A DNA stretch of 64,000 bases from JACCZX01 sp963824935 (lineage in GTDB: Bacteria > Pseudomonadota > Gammaproteobacteria > Burkholderiales > Burkholderiaceae_F): the NCBI GenBank assembly GCA_963824935.1, contig CAWGRF010000030.1:124001-188000 (forward strand), written 5' to 3'. Shown one piece after another: positions 44,358 to 53,202 of this stretch (position 1 is the first letter of the stretch; every line of letters begins with the position of its first letter). The position numbers and the translations under genes were made by a program. Under the pieces are notes generated by a model, which had not been told where the DNA came from, did not search any database, and worked only from the letters and a program-made list of their open reading frames with translations.

Positions 44358-45332
44358 ATGATCAACACACTCCGACCGTTGGCCGCGATTGCCGTTTCAC
44401 TGGTAGCCGGCGTTGTCGCCGCGCAGACCTATCCGGTCAAGCCGGTGACGCTCGTCGTGCCGTTTACCGCGGGCGGGCCGACCGACACGGTCGCGCGCTC
44501 GCTCGGGCAGGCGATGACGAAGCCACTGGGGCAAACGGTCGTTGTCGAGAATGTCGGCGGCGCTGGCGGCACCGTCGGGGCGACGCGTGTAAAGAACGCA
44601 GCGCCCGATGGCTACACGGTGCTGCTGCATCACATCGGGATGTCGACCGCGCCCGCGCTGTATCGCAAGCTCGCGTACAACCCGCAGACCGACTTCGAGA
44701 TGATCGGCTTGATCGTCGACGTGCCGATGACGATGATCGCGCGTTCGGATTTTCCGGCCAAGGATTTCCGCGAGTTCGTTGCCTACGCCAAGGCCAACAA
44801 AACCAAGATGAATATGGCGAATGCCGGGCTCGGGGCGGCGTCGCACTTATGCGGACTGCTGTTCCAGAGCGCCATTGAGACCGACTTTACGACCGTCCCA
44901 TTTAAGGGCACGGCCGACGCGATGAACGCGATACTGGGCAAGCAAGTCGATTTTCTGTGCGATCAAACCACCAATACAACCGGCCAAATCAAAGCCGGTA
45001 CCGTGAAGTCCTACGCTGTCACCAGCGCGAAGCGCGTGCCGACATTGCCTGACCTGCCAACGATGCAGGAAGCGGGGATACCGGGCTTTGAAGTGGGTAT
45101 CTGGCATGGGTTGTATGCCCCCAAGGGCACGCCGAAGGCCGCGGTCGATAAACTTGTTGCTGCGGTGCAGGAAGCGTCGAAGGACGCGGACTTTCGGAGG
45201 CGGATGAGCGAACTCGGTGCGACCGTGTATCCGGTCGATCGAATCGTCCCTGCCGCATTGGCGTCTCAGCTAAAAAGCGAAATCGAAAAATGGGGCCCGA
45301 TCATCAAGAAGGCGGGCGTTTACGCCGATTAA
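44358..45332 (+). CDS. Bug/TctC-family extracytoplasmic solute receptor
   Basis: 324 residues. A signal peptide ends VAGVVAAQTYPVK. Features include LVVPFTAGGPTDTVARSLGQ, where the family's TAGG/ADTVAR-type ligand loop sits, VENVGGAGGTVGATRVKNA, and PDGYTVLLHHIGMSTAPALY. It is a periplasmic binder of carboxylates. No TctA/TctB membrane partners are adjacent, as is usual for Bug genes in Burkholderiales. The ATG has GGGAGA upstream. The ligand is unknown. Confidence 0.92.
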   Translation: MINTLRPLAAIAVSLVAGVVAAQTYPVKPVTLVVPFTAGGPTDTVARSLGQAMTKPLGQTVVVENVGGAGGTVGATRVKNAAPDGYTVLLHHIGMSTAPALYRKLAYNPQTDFEMIGLIVDVPMTMIARSDFPAKDFREFVAYAKANKTKMNMANAGLGAASHLCGLLFQSAIETDFTTVPFKGTADAMNAILGKQVDFLCDQTTNTTGQIKAGTVKSYAVTSAKRVPTLPDLPTMQEAGIPGFEVGIWHGLYAPKGTPKAAVDKLVAAVQEASKDADFRRRMSELGATVYPVDRIVPAALASQLKSEIEKWGPIIKKAGVYAD

Positions 45333-45440
45333 CAAGGCGTAGGTCCGGGTTGAATCGTGGTCTGCTTGTGGATCGCGAGTAGTTGGGGAGTGAGCGTTCG
45401 ATCGGACGCTCACAGCAGTGGGCTGAAGTGGGAGGGGAAG

Positions 45441-46484
45441 TTGCGTTCAATCGTCGCGTGGATGATCGGAAGTTGTGTGCTTGCCGCGGCCGCGGTCGTG
45501 CCGGCGAATGCGGCAGACGCAACATCGAAGCCGGACGCCAAGTCCCAGCCCGCTAAGACCATCAGCCAGGCCAAAGCCACGAACCGGGTGCGCGGGACGA
45601 TCCCGGCCGGCCGCGCGCCGATCAAATCGACTCGCAAAAGGCCATTAATCACGTACGTCGTGCCTTCCGAAGGACATCTGGCCGGCCTGCACCGCGGCGA
45701 AGATCCATTGGACCTGAGATCCTCGGTCGTGCTGGTCGTGGACCAGGACACGGACGAGGTGCTGTTCGAGAAAAACAAGGACGCGATCCTGCCGATTGCC
45801 TCGCTCACCAAGTTGATGACCGCGCTGGTCACCGTAGAAGCCAATCTGCCGCTCGGCGAAGAACTGGAAGTGACGCAGGACGAACTGGTGCGCGCGCGTA
45901 GCCGGTCAAATCTGCGACCCGGATTCGAACTGACGCGCAGCACCGCGCTGCATCTGGCGCTGATGTCGTCGGAAAATCGCGCGGCCCAGTTGCTGGGACG
46001 CACATATCCCGGCGGCGTTGCAAGATTCGTCGAAGCAATGAATGCGAAGGCGCGATTGCTCGGCATGGACGACTCACATTTTGCCGATCCGACCGGCCTC
46101 TCGCCTGAGAACCGCTCGAGCGCACGCGATCTGGTACGCCTTGTGAAGGCTGCGTACGAGCACGAGGTCATTCGCGAGTACTCGGTGAGCGGCGAGCTCG
46201 AGTTGCCGGTCGGCAAGCGCACCGTGCGCTATGGCAACACGAATCGTCTAACCGATAACCCCGACTGGGACATCGGTCTGCAAAAGACCGGCTACATTTC
46301 CGCCGCAGGGCGTTGCCTGGTGATGCAGGCGGTCATCGAGGGCAAGCGCGTGGTCATGGTGTTTCTCGATTCAGTCGGAAAGCACTCGCGAATTGGCGAT
46401 GCGCAGCGGATGCGCGCGTTTCTCGAATCGGCTGGAATTTCAAAAGTAAGAGCGGCGCCCGAGCCCGCGCGGAGCGCCTTGTAA
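45441..46484 (+). CDS. pbpG: D-alanyl-D-alanine endopeptidase, PBP7/PbpG type
   Basis: 347 residues from TTG 45441. This start is chosen because GGAGGGG lies just upstream and a signal peptide (RSIVAWMIGSCVLAAAAVVP) follows directly. The serine peptidase triad motifs are SLTK (IASLTKLMTALV), SEN (LALMSSENRAAQ) and KTG (IGLQKTGYISAAG). GLSPENRSSARDLVRL is typical of the family. It is a periplasmic, penicillin-binding endopeptidase that cuts peptidoglycan cross-links. Confidence 0.92.
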   Translation: MRSIVAWMIGSCVLAAAAVVPANAADATSKPDAKSQPAKTISQAKATNRVRGTIPAGRAPIKSTRKRPLITYVVPSEGHLAGLHRGEDPLDLRSSVVLVVDQDTDEVLFEKNKDAILPIASLTKLMTALVTVEANLPLGEELEVTQDELVRARSRSNLRPGFELTRSTALHLALMSSENRAAQLLGRTYPGGVARFVEAMNAKARLLGMDDSHFADPTGLSPENRSSARDLVRLVKAAYEHEVIREYSVSGELELPVGKRTVRYGNTNRLTDNPDWDIGLQKTGYISAAGRCLVMQAVIEGKRVVMVFLDSVGKHSRIGDAQRMRAFLESAGISKVRAAPEPARSAL

Positions 46485-46485
46485 T

Positions 46486-47325
46486 TCATCTGGTCGCCGT
46501 GTCCGGCGACTGATCTCGTGCGAACCCGAGGCCGGCCGAAATCTTGCCGGCGGTTTGCAGCAGCTCCGCAATCCACTCATCCTGCATGCGCTCGGCGGGC
46601 GCGGACACCGACAGCCCTGCTACCAGCCGCCCCGAATCGTCGCGTATGCCGGCAGCGATGCAGCGCACGCCAACTTCCAGCTCTTCATTGTCGCGCGCAT
46701 AGCCGCGCGTACGCACCATCGACAGCTCGCGCTCCAGCTTGCTGATATCGGTCAGACTGTTGCGCGTGTGGCCAGCCAGACCGGTGCGCGTCGCATACGC
46801 ACGGATCAAGCGCGCGTCGTCCAGCGCAAGGAACAACTTCCCGCTCGAGGTCAGATGCAGCGGCGCGCGCCCGCCGATCGCACGCACCACCTGCATGCCG
46901 GATCGTTCGCTGTACGAACGATCGACATAGACGATCTCATCGCCCTGCCGCACCGACAGGTTGACTGTCTGCCCGGTGCGTTTGTGCAGTTCGCGCATTG
47001 GCTCGAGCGCGGCCTCGCGCACCGACAAGCGGGCCTTGACCAGGTTGCCAAGTTCGAGCAACCGCATTCCAAGCCGATACGAGCCCGGTGTCTCGGCGCG
47101 ATCGACATAACGTCCGACCACGAGGTCATTTAAGATTCGATGCGCCGTCGAGGGGTGAAGGCCGGTCGACCGAGCCAGTTCCTTCAGACTTACGGGATCG
47201 GAGTGCAGGGCCAGCGCATCGAGCAGCGCCATCATGCGCTCCATGACCTGAATCGCGGTGGGATCTCGGACTGCCCCTGGCGATGAGTCCCGGGTTGGAG
47301 TTGGTAGGGTTGTGCGGCGCGGCAT
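46486..47325 (-). CDS. IclR-family transcriptional regulator
   Basis: 279 residues. The winged HTH is SLKELARSTGLHPSTAHRIL near residue 45. The effector domain includes LHLTSSGKLFLALDD and GVRCIAAGIRDDSGRLVAGL. It is divergent from lutA, with 51 bp between the start codons, and probably controls lactate utilisation. The effector is unknown. Confidence 0.92.
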   Translation of the reverse strand: MPRRTTLPTPTRDSSPGAVRDPTAIQVMERMMALLDALALHSDPVSLKELARSTGLHPSTAHRILNDLVVGRYVDRAETPGSYRLGMRLLELGNLVKARLSVREAALEPMRELHKRTGQTVNLSVRQGDEIVYVDRSYSERSGMQVVRAIGGRAPLHLTSSGKLFLALDDARLIRAYATRTGLAGHTRNSLTDISKLERELSMVRTRGYARDNEELEVGVRCIAAGIRDDSGRLVAGLSVSAPAERMQDEWIAELLQTAGKISAGLGFARDQSPDTATR

Positions 47326-47333
47326 CGTCAGCG

Positions 47334-47353
47334 TTTTATATCACGATACAAAA
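47334..47353. promoter_or_regulatory. AT-rich palindrome between the IclR-family gene and lutA
   Basis: TTTTATAT-CACG-ATACAAAA has 7 of 8 pairs matching between arms. It is the only such dyad in the 51-bp divergent control region. It could be the regulator's operator, covering both promoters. Confidence 0.4.
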
Positions 47354-47376
47354 AATCCGGACCCGGCGAGCGCACG

Positions 47377-48099
47377 ATGAGAGTCGGACTGTTTGTGACC
47401 TGCTTGATCGATGCGATGCGACCGGAGATCGGCTTTGCCGCGATCAAATTGCTCGAAGACGCCGGATGTGAAGTGTCGGTGCCGCTTGCTCAAACATGCT
47501 GCGGCCAGCCTGCGTACAACTCCGGCGATGCGATGGACGCGCGCGAACTGGCGGTAAAGACACTGAACGAGTTCGAGCCGTTTGAATACGTCGTCGTGCC
47601 GAGCGGTTCATGCGCCGGACAGATCAAGGTTCATTTTCCAAGCCTGTTGCGAAGCGATCCGCCACTGCGTGCACGGGCCGAACGGCTGGCTGCCAGAACG
47701 TATGAGCTGACCGACTTTCTGGTCCACGTTGCGCCGCGCCGGAGCGAGCGCACTGTGCCCTGCGGCCGCATTACTTATCACGATTCGTGCAGCGGCCTGC
47801 GCGAGCTGGGCATCAAGAAGCAGCCACGCACGTTGCTCGCTGAGGCCGGCGTCCAGGTGACCGAGATGAAGGACTGCGAACAGTGCTGCGGCTTTGGCGG
47901 CACATTTGCAATCAAGTACGGCGACATCTCGGGCGCGATCGTCGACGAAAAGTGCCGCCACATTCAGGCGACCGGCGCAGATGCGGTGGTGCTTGGTGAC
48001 CTGGGGTGCATGCTGAACATTGAAGGCAGGCTACGGCGCATTGGCGACAACAAGACGCGCGTGCTGCACGTTGCCCAAGTTCTGGCGGGAGAAGCGTAG
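47377..48099 (+). CDS. lutA: L-lactate utilisation protein LutA, Fe-S oxidoreductase
   Basis: 240 residues, with two CCG-type cysteine-rich domains. VPLAQTCCGQPAYNSGDAMD and DCEQCCGFGGTFAIKYGDIS are the two CCG motifs; SGSCAGQI and HDSCSGLRELGIKKQPR add the separate Cys ligands. It forms the LutABC system that oxidises L-lactate to pyruvate. The stop shares one base with the lutB GTG (TAGTG). Confidence 0.92.
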   Translation: MRVGLFVTCLIDAMRPEIGFAAIKLLEDAGCEVSVPLAQTCCGQPAYNSGDAMDARELAVKTLNEFEPFEYVVVPSGSCAGQIKVHFPSLLRSDPPLRARAERLAARTYELTDFLVHVAPRRSERTVPCGRITYHDSCSGLRELGIKKQPRTLLAEAGVQVTEMKDCEQCCGFGGTFAIKYGDISGAIVDEKCRHIQATGADAVVLGDLGCMLNIEGRLRRIGDNKTRVLHVAQVLAGEA

Positions 48100-49598
48100 T
48101 GCAGGTCCAGTCGATGCACTTCAAGCAGCGCGCGGGTCAGAAGCTGGCTGATGCGCGCCTGCAGAAGAATCTGAAAAAGCTCGCCGACAAGTTTGTCACC
48201 GCTCGGTCTGCCGCAATTGTCGAGCTCGACGATTTCGAAGCGACGCGCGACGCGGCGGTCGAGCGTCGCAACCGCGTGCTGGCGCATCTCGATCTGTGGC
48301 TGCAAACCTTTGAGCGCAATGCGATCGCGCGCGGCGCGACCGTGCTGTATGCCGAAACGCGGGAGGAAGCGGCGCGATTGATCGTTGAGGTCGCGGTGAA
48401 GCACGGCGTGCGCAAGGTCACCAAGTCGAAGTCGATGGTGTCCGAGGAAATTGGGCTCAATCACGCGTTCGAAGCCGCCGGTGTCCGGACGGTTGAAACC
48501 GACCTTGGCGAATACATCCTGCAAATCAACGATAACGAAGCACCATCGCACATCATTGCGCCGGTGATTCACAAGGACAAGGAAGAGATCTCCGACTTGT
48601 TCGCACGCTCGCACGCAACCACGCGCAAGACTGAAATCACGCAGCTCACGCGCGAAGCCCGTGACGTATTGCGCGGTCACTTTCTGACGGCCGACATGGG
48701 CCTGACCGGCGCCAATTTTTTGATTGCCGAAACCGGCTCCGCGGCGATCGTGACCAACGAGGGCAACGAAGGAATGTGCACGATCATGCCGCCGAAAGTG
48801 CATGTCGTGCTCGCCGGCATCGAGAAATTGCTGCCGACCCTCGAGGATCTCGCGACGTTAATGCGACTGTTGCCGCGCTCGGCGACCGGGCAGCAGATCT
48901 CGAATTACCTGTCGATCCTTACCGGACCACGGCGCGCAGGCGAGGTCGACGGTCCTGAGCACATGGTCTACGTGCTGCTCGACGGCGGTCGCACCGGATT
49001 GCTCGGTGACGAGTTCCAAGAGATGCTGCGCTGTATTCGATGCGGAGCGTGCATGAATCACTGCCCGGTGTATCAAAAGGTAGGCGGCCACGCGTACGGG
49101 TGGGTGTATCCGGGGCCGATGGGTTCGGTGCTAACACCGAACTACGTCGGCATCGAGAACGCTATTGACCTGCCGCAGGCAGCGACGTTTTGCAATCAGT
49201 GCAGCGTCGTGTGTCCGGTGAAGATTCCATTGCCAGAGTTGATGCGCAAGTTGCGCGAGGCGCAATGGGAACGCCGTCTGCGCCCATGGTACGAAAGAGC
49301 CGGGATGGCGATCTGGGCATTCACCGCGAAGCGTCCGGCGCTCTACGACCTCGCCACCAAAATCGCCGTGCGAGTACTCAATTGGATGGGCGGTCGCGAG
49401 CGGCGCATTCGTTCATTGCCAATGGGCGCAGGCTGGACCGTGAGTCGGGATTTCACGGCGCCGGCTGGCCGGACATTTCGCGAGTTGTATCGGGAGCGCA
49501 GTGCTCGGATCGTCAGCCGAGCACGCGCGAGTAGCGGCCACCTGCTGAGCGATATAGCGCAAGCGAATCGACACGCCAGTGGATTGGCGGCGCAATAG
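48099..49598 (+). CDS. lutB: L-lactate utilisation protein LutB, iron-sulfur protein
   Basis: 499 residues. The N-terminal LUD domain includes VTKSKSMVSEEIGLNHAFEA and GANFLIAETGSAAIVTNEGN. Two 4Fe-4S motifs follow: CIRCGACMNHCPVY near residue 315 and CNQCSVVCP near residue 366. It partners LutA. Start GTG 48099 overlaps the lutA stop; ATG 48114 is an alternative. The 3' end overlaps the convergent thpR by 86 bp. No lutC follows. Confidence 0.92.
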   Translation: MQVQSMHFKQRAGQKLADARLQKNLKKLADKFVTARSAAIVELDDFEATRDAAVERRNRVLAHLDLWLQTFERNAIARGATVLYAETREEAARLIVEVAVKHGVRKVTKSKSMVSEEIGLNHAFEAAGVRTVETDLGEYILQINDNEAPSHIIAPVIHKDKEEISDLFARSHATTRKTEITQLTREARDVLRGHFLTADMGLTGANFLIAETGSAAIVTNEGNEGMCTIMPPKVHVVLAGIEKLLPTLEDLATLMRLLPRSATGQQISNYLSILTGPRRAGEVDGPEHMVYVLLDGGRTGLLGDEFQEMLRCIRCGACMNHCPVYQKVGGHAYGWVYPGPMGSVLTPNYVGIENAIDLPQAATFCNQCSVVCPVKIPLPELMRKLREAQWERRLRPWYERAGMAIWAFTAKRPALYDLATKIAVRVLNWMGGRERRIRSLPMGAGWTVSRDFTAPAGRTFRELYRERSARIVSRARASSGHLLSDIAQANRHASGLAAQ

Positions 49599-50013
49599 GC
49601 TGAGGCTCGAAGCGCCGGACTCCTCGCAGCAGCGTTACGTGCGGTGCAAACGGCCGCTGATCGTATTCGACGCTTAACCGATCGAGCGTCCCTCGCAGTT
49701 GACGAGCAAGGGCAAGCAGTGCCGCGGGCGATTCTCTAGCCGTATCAGCACCTGCCCATACGACGCCCGCTTCGGCAAACGATCCGAGCGTGTCGAGCTG
49801 CCAGACAAACGGCTGGAAGCGCAGCTTCGCGGCCGCATCGGCAACCGCGAAAGCGTCATCGTCAGCCAGATCGCCGATAAACGCGAGCGTCAGATGCAGG
49901 TTGTCGATTCGTGTGGCCCGGCGATGCTTGACGCTGCGCCGGATTCTGTCCGACAGCGCAGCCAGCGCTACGCGCGTTGAATCGTCGGGCCAGACGGCGA
50001 CAAAGCTGCGCAT
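49513..50013 (-). CDS. thpR: RNA 2',3'-cyclic phosphodiesterase / 2'-5' RNA ligase
   Basis: 166 residues, 2H phosphoesterase fold. The two catalytic HxTx motifs are HLTLAFIGDL near residue 41 and HVTLLRGVRR near residue 126. The C-terminus (HWRVDSLALYRSAGGRYSRV) fits the family, so the gene truly runs into the lutB end. Start ATG 50013 lies inside the end of pyrD (46-bp overlap). The physiological RNA substrate is unknown. Confidence 0.9.
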   Translation of the reverse strand: MRSFVAVWPDDSTRVALAALSDRIRRSVKHRRATRIDNLHLTLAFIGDLADDDAFAVADAAAKLRFQPFVWQLDTLGSFAEAGVVWAGADTARESPAALLALARQLRGTLDRLSVEYDQRPFAPHVTLLRGVRRFEPQPIAPPIHWRVDSLALYRSAGGRYSRVLG

Positions 50014-51044
50014 CCGCGTTTGCGGATTGCGTCGACGCACTCCGCGACCAGTTGAGGCCCCGCATATATGAAGCCGGTGTAAAGCTGCACCAACGACGCG
50101 CCCGCCTGCATCTTTTCCACGGCGTCAGCGCCGTTCATGATGCCGCCGACGCCGATGATCGGCAGCGCGCCATGCAAATGGCGCGACAGCAGATGTACGA
50201 CCTGGGTCGCGCGCTCGGTCAACGGACGACCCGACAAGCCACCAGCTTCGTCGGCGTGCGTTTGACCCCGTACTGGGTCGCGCGCAACGGTCGTGTTTGT
50301 TGCGATTACCGCATCGGCGCCGTGCTCGACCAATGTGTCGGCTATCTCGGGCACCGATTCATCCGCAACGTCCGGTGCGATCTTAACGGCGAGCGGCACG
50401 CGCTTGCCATGGCGGTCTTGCAGCCGCTTGCGTTCTTCGGTCAGGCCGGTCAGCAGCGTCGCAAGCTGCCGCGCGCTCTGCAATGAGCGAAGATCTTTCG
50501 TATTTGGCGACGAGACGTTGACCGCCACATAGTCTGCGTCGTCGTACACGCGGCGAAGGCACGTGCGATAGTCGTCCAACGCGCGTTCGATCGGCGTGTC
50601 GGCGTTCTTACCGATATTGAGCCCAACAATGCCACCGCGGTCGCGAAACGCTTGCTGCCGACGCACGTTGTCGATAAACCGTTCGACGCCCTCGTTGTTA
50701 AACCCCATCCGGTTAATCACGGCGCTCGAATCAACTAGACGAAAAACCCGGGGCTTGGCGTTGCCCGGCTGCGCCCGCGGCGTCACGGTGCCCGCTTCGA
50801 TGAAGCCGAAGCCCAGAGTTCCCAGCGCATCGATGTTGGCGGCCGACTTGTCCAGCCCTGCGGCGAGCCCGACCGGGTTGGGGAACCTCAGCCCCATCAC
50901 ATCGACCGGCAGTGGATCGATGTGCCTGGCGACGAAGCGCGCGACGCCGAGCGCATCGGCTCGTTGCAATGTTGCCAACGTCAGTTCGTGCGCACGCTCG
51001 GGATCGAGCGAGAACAACAGCGGACGCACGAGTTTGTAAAGCAC
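49968..51044 (-). CDS. pyrD: Dihydroorotate dehydrogenase, quinone-dependent (class 2)
   Basis: 358 residues. It oxidises dihydroorotate to orotate and passes electrons to ubiquinone at the inner membrane. The N-terminal helix (LYKLVRPLLFSLDPERAHEL) is the class-2 membrane and quinone-binding extension. VGLAAGLDKSAANIDALGTL, INRMGFNNEG, YVAVNVSSPNTKDLRSLQ with the catalytic Ser, and VGGIMNGADAVEKMQAGASL are family motifs. Confidence 0.95.
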   Translation of the reverse strand: MLYKLVRPLLFSLDPERAHELTLATLQRADALGVARFVARHIDPLPVDVMGLRFPNPVGLAAGLDKSAANIDALGTLGFGFIEAGTVTPRAQPGNAKPRVFRLVDSSAVINRMGFNNEGVERFIDNVRRQQAFRDRGGIVGLNIGKNADTPIERALDDYRTCLRRVYDDADYVAVNVSSPNTKDLRSLQSARQLATLLTGLTEERKRLQDRHGKRVPLAVKIAPDVADESVPEIADTLVEHGADAVIATNTTVARDPVRGQTHADEAGGLSGRPLTERATQVVHLLSRHLHGALPIIGVGGIMNGADAVEKMQAGASLVQLYTGFIYAGPQLVAECVDAIRKRGCAALSPSGPTIQRA

Positions 51045-51053
51045 ACCCCGATT

Positions 51054-51857
51054 TTACGAGGCGACGTCGCTTTGCCTCTCCCAGCGGCCGTTCTTCAGCA
51101 TTTCGACTGGGCGAAACGTGGCCTTGTAGGCCATCTTCGGGCTATCGGCGATCCAGTAGCCCAGGTACAAATAGGGCAGCGATAGCGCTCTGCATTGCTC
51201 GATCTGCCACAGAATGTTGTAAGTGCCGTAGCTTGTGGCTACTTCGTCCGGATCGAAGAACGTGTACACCGATGAGAGCCCGTCGTTCAACACATCGATG
51301 ATCGAGATCATGCGCAAGGTTCCGATACCATCCACGCCGCGCGGCGCAGGATCACGAAACTCGACCAGCCTGGTGTTGACCTTGCTCTGCAGAAGGAACT
51401 GCGAATACTGCTCGCGACTGTCATTGTCCATGCCACCGCCCGCGTGACGCGTCGACTGATAGCGCAGGTACAGATCGTAGTGCTCGTGATCGAATGCCAG
51501 CGATGCCACCCGTGATGTCAGTGCGCGATGCCTTAGCCAGGCGCGCCGCTGTGTGCGATTGGCTTCGAACTCCGCGACCGGGACGCGCACCGGGACGCAC
51601 GCGCGGCAACCGTCGCAATACGGCCGATACGTGAAGATGCCGCTGCGGCGAAACCCCATCTTGACGAGCTCGCTGTAGACGTCGGCATTGATCAGGTGCG
51701 CTGGCGTAGCGACCTGCGAGCGTGCTTGCCGATGCTCAAGATAGCTGCACGGATACGGCGCCGTTGCGTAAAACTGCAACGCCGAGAATGGCAGTTCCTT
51801 GAGATTGGCCACGTCAGTTGGTACGAGTCGATGTCCGCTTAATCGGCTTAAGAGCAC
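51054..51857 (-). CDS. bpt: Aspartate/glutamate leucyltransferase (N-degron pathway)
   Basis: It transfers Leu from Leu-tRNA to proteins with N-terminal Asp or Glu, marking them for ClpS/ClpAP. Signatures are ALQFYATAPYPCSYLEHRQA, RRSGIFTYRPYCDGCRACVP with the conserved Cys residues, and the GYWIADSPKMAYKATFRPVE end. The start is uncertain: GTG 51857 as given, or GTG 51812, which gives the usual shorter N-terminus. It lies 4 bp after aat. Confidence 0.93.
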   Translation of the reverse strand: MLLSRLSGHRLVPTDVANLKELPFSALQFYATAPYPCSYLEHRQARSQVATPAHLINADVYSELVKMGFRRSGIFTYRPYCDGCRACVPVRVPVAEFEANRTQRRAWLRHRALTSRVASLAFDHEHYDLYLRYQSTRHAGGGMDNDSREQYSQFLLQSKVNTRLVEFRDPAPRGVDGIGTLRMISIIDVLNDGLSSVYTFFDPDEVATSYGTYNILWQIEQCRALSLPYLYLGYWIADSPKMAYKATFRPVEMLKNGRWERQSDVAS

Positions 51858-51861
51858 AAAT

Positions 51862-52593
51862 CTAAAAGCGCAAATCGGCTAACAGCGCGTTCAGCGGACC
51901 CTTTGCGTACGCCTCCCAGTCGATCGGCGCAGCCCGCACCGATGTCGTCAAATGTTCAACAAACTCCCGACGCGAGATCTCGCGAGCTCCGAGTGAGGCG
52001 AGGTGCCGCGTGTTCTGCTGGCAGTCTATCACTCGCACTCGCTCATTACGCAACAACTGCACGAGTGCGGCAAGCGCGATCTTCGAAGCATCGGCCACAC
52101 GCGAAAACATCGATTCACCATAGAACATCCGCCCGAGCGCGACACCGTACAGGCCTCCGGCCAGACGTTGATCGATCCAGGTTTCGATCGAATGAGCCAG
52201 ACCGCGCCGGTGCAGCTCCGTGTACGCGCGCGCTACGTTGTCGGTAATCCAGGTACCTGCGCCGTCGTCGCGCGGCTGTGCGCACGCGAGAATGACGTCG
52301 TCGAAGGCACGATCGAGCCGCAGTTCGATCGATGCGTTGCCCGCTGCCGCGCGTAGCGTCTTTGCGAAGCTGCGCGAGACTCTCAATTCGTCGGTAAACA
52401 ACACCATGCGCGGATCGGGTGCCCACCATAAGACGGGCTCATCTTCCGAATACCAGGGGAAAATTCCTTGCGGGTACGCGGCCAGCAGGCGCTCGACGGT
52501 TAACTCCGCGCTTGCCGCGAGTAAGCCGTTGGGCGTATCCAGGGCAGCTGAGACCGGCGGAAACGGCTGACCTGGCGCAAGCCACGGAATCAT
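51862..52593 (-). CDS. aat: Leucyl/phenylalanyl-tRNA--protein transferase
   Basis: 243 residues. It adds Leu or Phe to N-terminal Lys or Arg of proteins for ClpS recognition. LLAAYPQGIFPWYSEDEPVLWWAPDPR is split here as LLAAYPQGIFPWYSEDEP and VLWWAPDPRMVL. GGLYGVALGRMFYGESMFSR is the family core. The start overlaps the Nudix stop (ATGA), and bpt follows, so both N-degron branches sit in one operon. Confidence 0.95.
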   Translation of the reverse strand: MIPWLAPGQPFPPVSAALDTPNGLLAASAELTVERLLAAYPQGIFPWYSEDEPVLWWAPDPRMVLFTDELRVSRSFAKTLRAAAGNASIELRLDRAFDDVILACAQPRDDGAGTWITDNVARAYTELHRRGLAHSIETWIDQRLAGGLYGVALGRMFYGESMFSRVADASKIALAALVQLLRNERVRVIDCQQNTRHLASLGAREISRREFVEHLTTSVRAAPIDWEAYAKGPLNALLADLRF

Positions 52594-53156
52594 GCGCGCA
52601 CTGCGGTTTGAGACGGTGCAGCTGCGGCAATCGAACGTGTATAGGTGCCGAACTCGCCGCGTGCGCGGTCGGCAAAATAGAGCTGCAGCGTTACAGACAC
52701 CGTGCGAAAGGCGATTTCGTCCCACGGCATCTCGTGCTCGTGAAACAGTCGCGCTTCAAGACTCTCGGCCCCGATGGTAAACACGGTATCGAGTAGGTCA
52801 GCACGAAAAAAAATATGGACTTGCTGCACGTGCGGCACATCGATCATCGAAAACAGCGGCCCTAGGGACACGCGCGCGCCGGCTTCTTCAAGGGTTTCAC
52901 GCACCGCGCCATCGCCCGTGGTTTCGCCGAGCTCCATGAAGCCGGCGGGCAACGTCCATTTGCCCAGGCGCGGCTCAATCGCGCGTTTGCACAGCAAGAC
53001 TTGCTCGCCCCAAACCGGAATCGTGCCAACGACCGGCCGGGGATTCACGTAATGCACGGCACCGCAGCGATCGCAGCAATCACGGCGGCGATTGTCTCCG
53101 GGTGGAATGCGGAACGACGTGGTGTGGCCGCAGATCGAGCAATACATCAGATACAA
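52590..53156 (-). CDS. Nudix hydrolase with N-terminal zinc ribbon
   Basis: 188 residues. A zinc ribbon (CSICGH and CDRCGAVHY) precedes the Nudix domain. The Nudix box is GFMELGETTGDGAVRETLEE followed by AG. Substrate could be a nucleotide-diphosphate derivative such as NADH or ADP-ribose. ATG 53156 or 53147 (which gives MYCSICG) may start the protein. It heads the operon with aat and bpt. Confidence 0.9.
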   Translation of the reverse strand: MYLMYCSICGHTTSFRIPPGDNRRRDCCDRCGAVHYVNPRPVVGTIPVWGEQVLLCKRAIEPRLGKWTLPAGFMELGETTGDGAVRETLEEAGARVSLGPLFSMIDVPHVQQVHIFFRADLLDTVFTIGAESLEARLFHEHEMPWDEIAFRTVSVTLQLYFADRARGEFGTYTRSIAAAAPSQTAVRA

Positions 53157-53161
53157 ATGAA

Positions 53162-53186
53162 AAGGGCGGGCACATTGCCCGCCCTT
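53162..53186 (-). terminator. Intrinsic terminator of the GlsB gene
   Basis: A perfect 10-bp stem (AAGGGCGGGC at 53162-53171 with GCCCGCCCTT at 53177-53186) has a 5-base loop. On the minus strand it is followed by TTTTCATTTG. It lies 16 bp beyond the GlsB stop codon and just before the Nudix start. Confidence 0.85.
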
Positions 53187-53202
53187 CGTACCTTACACGC
53201 TC

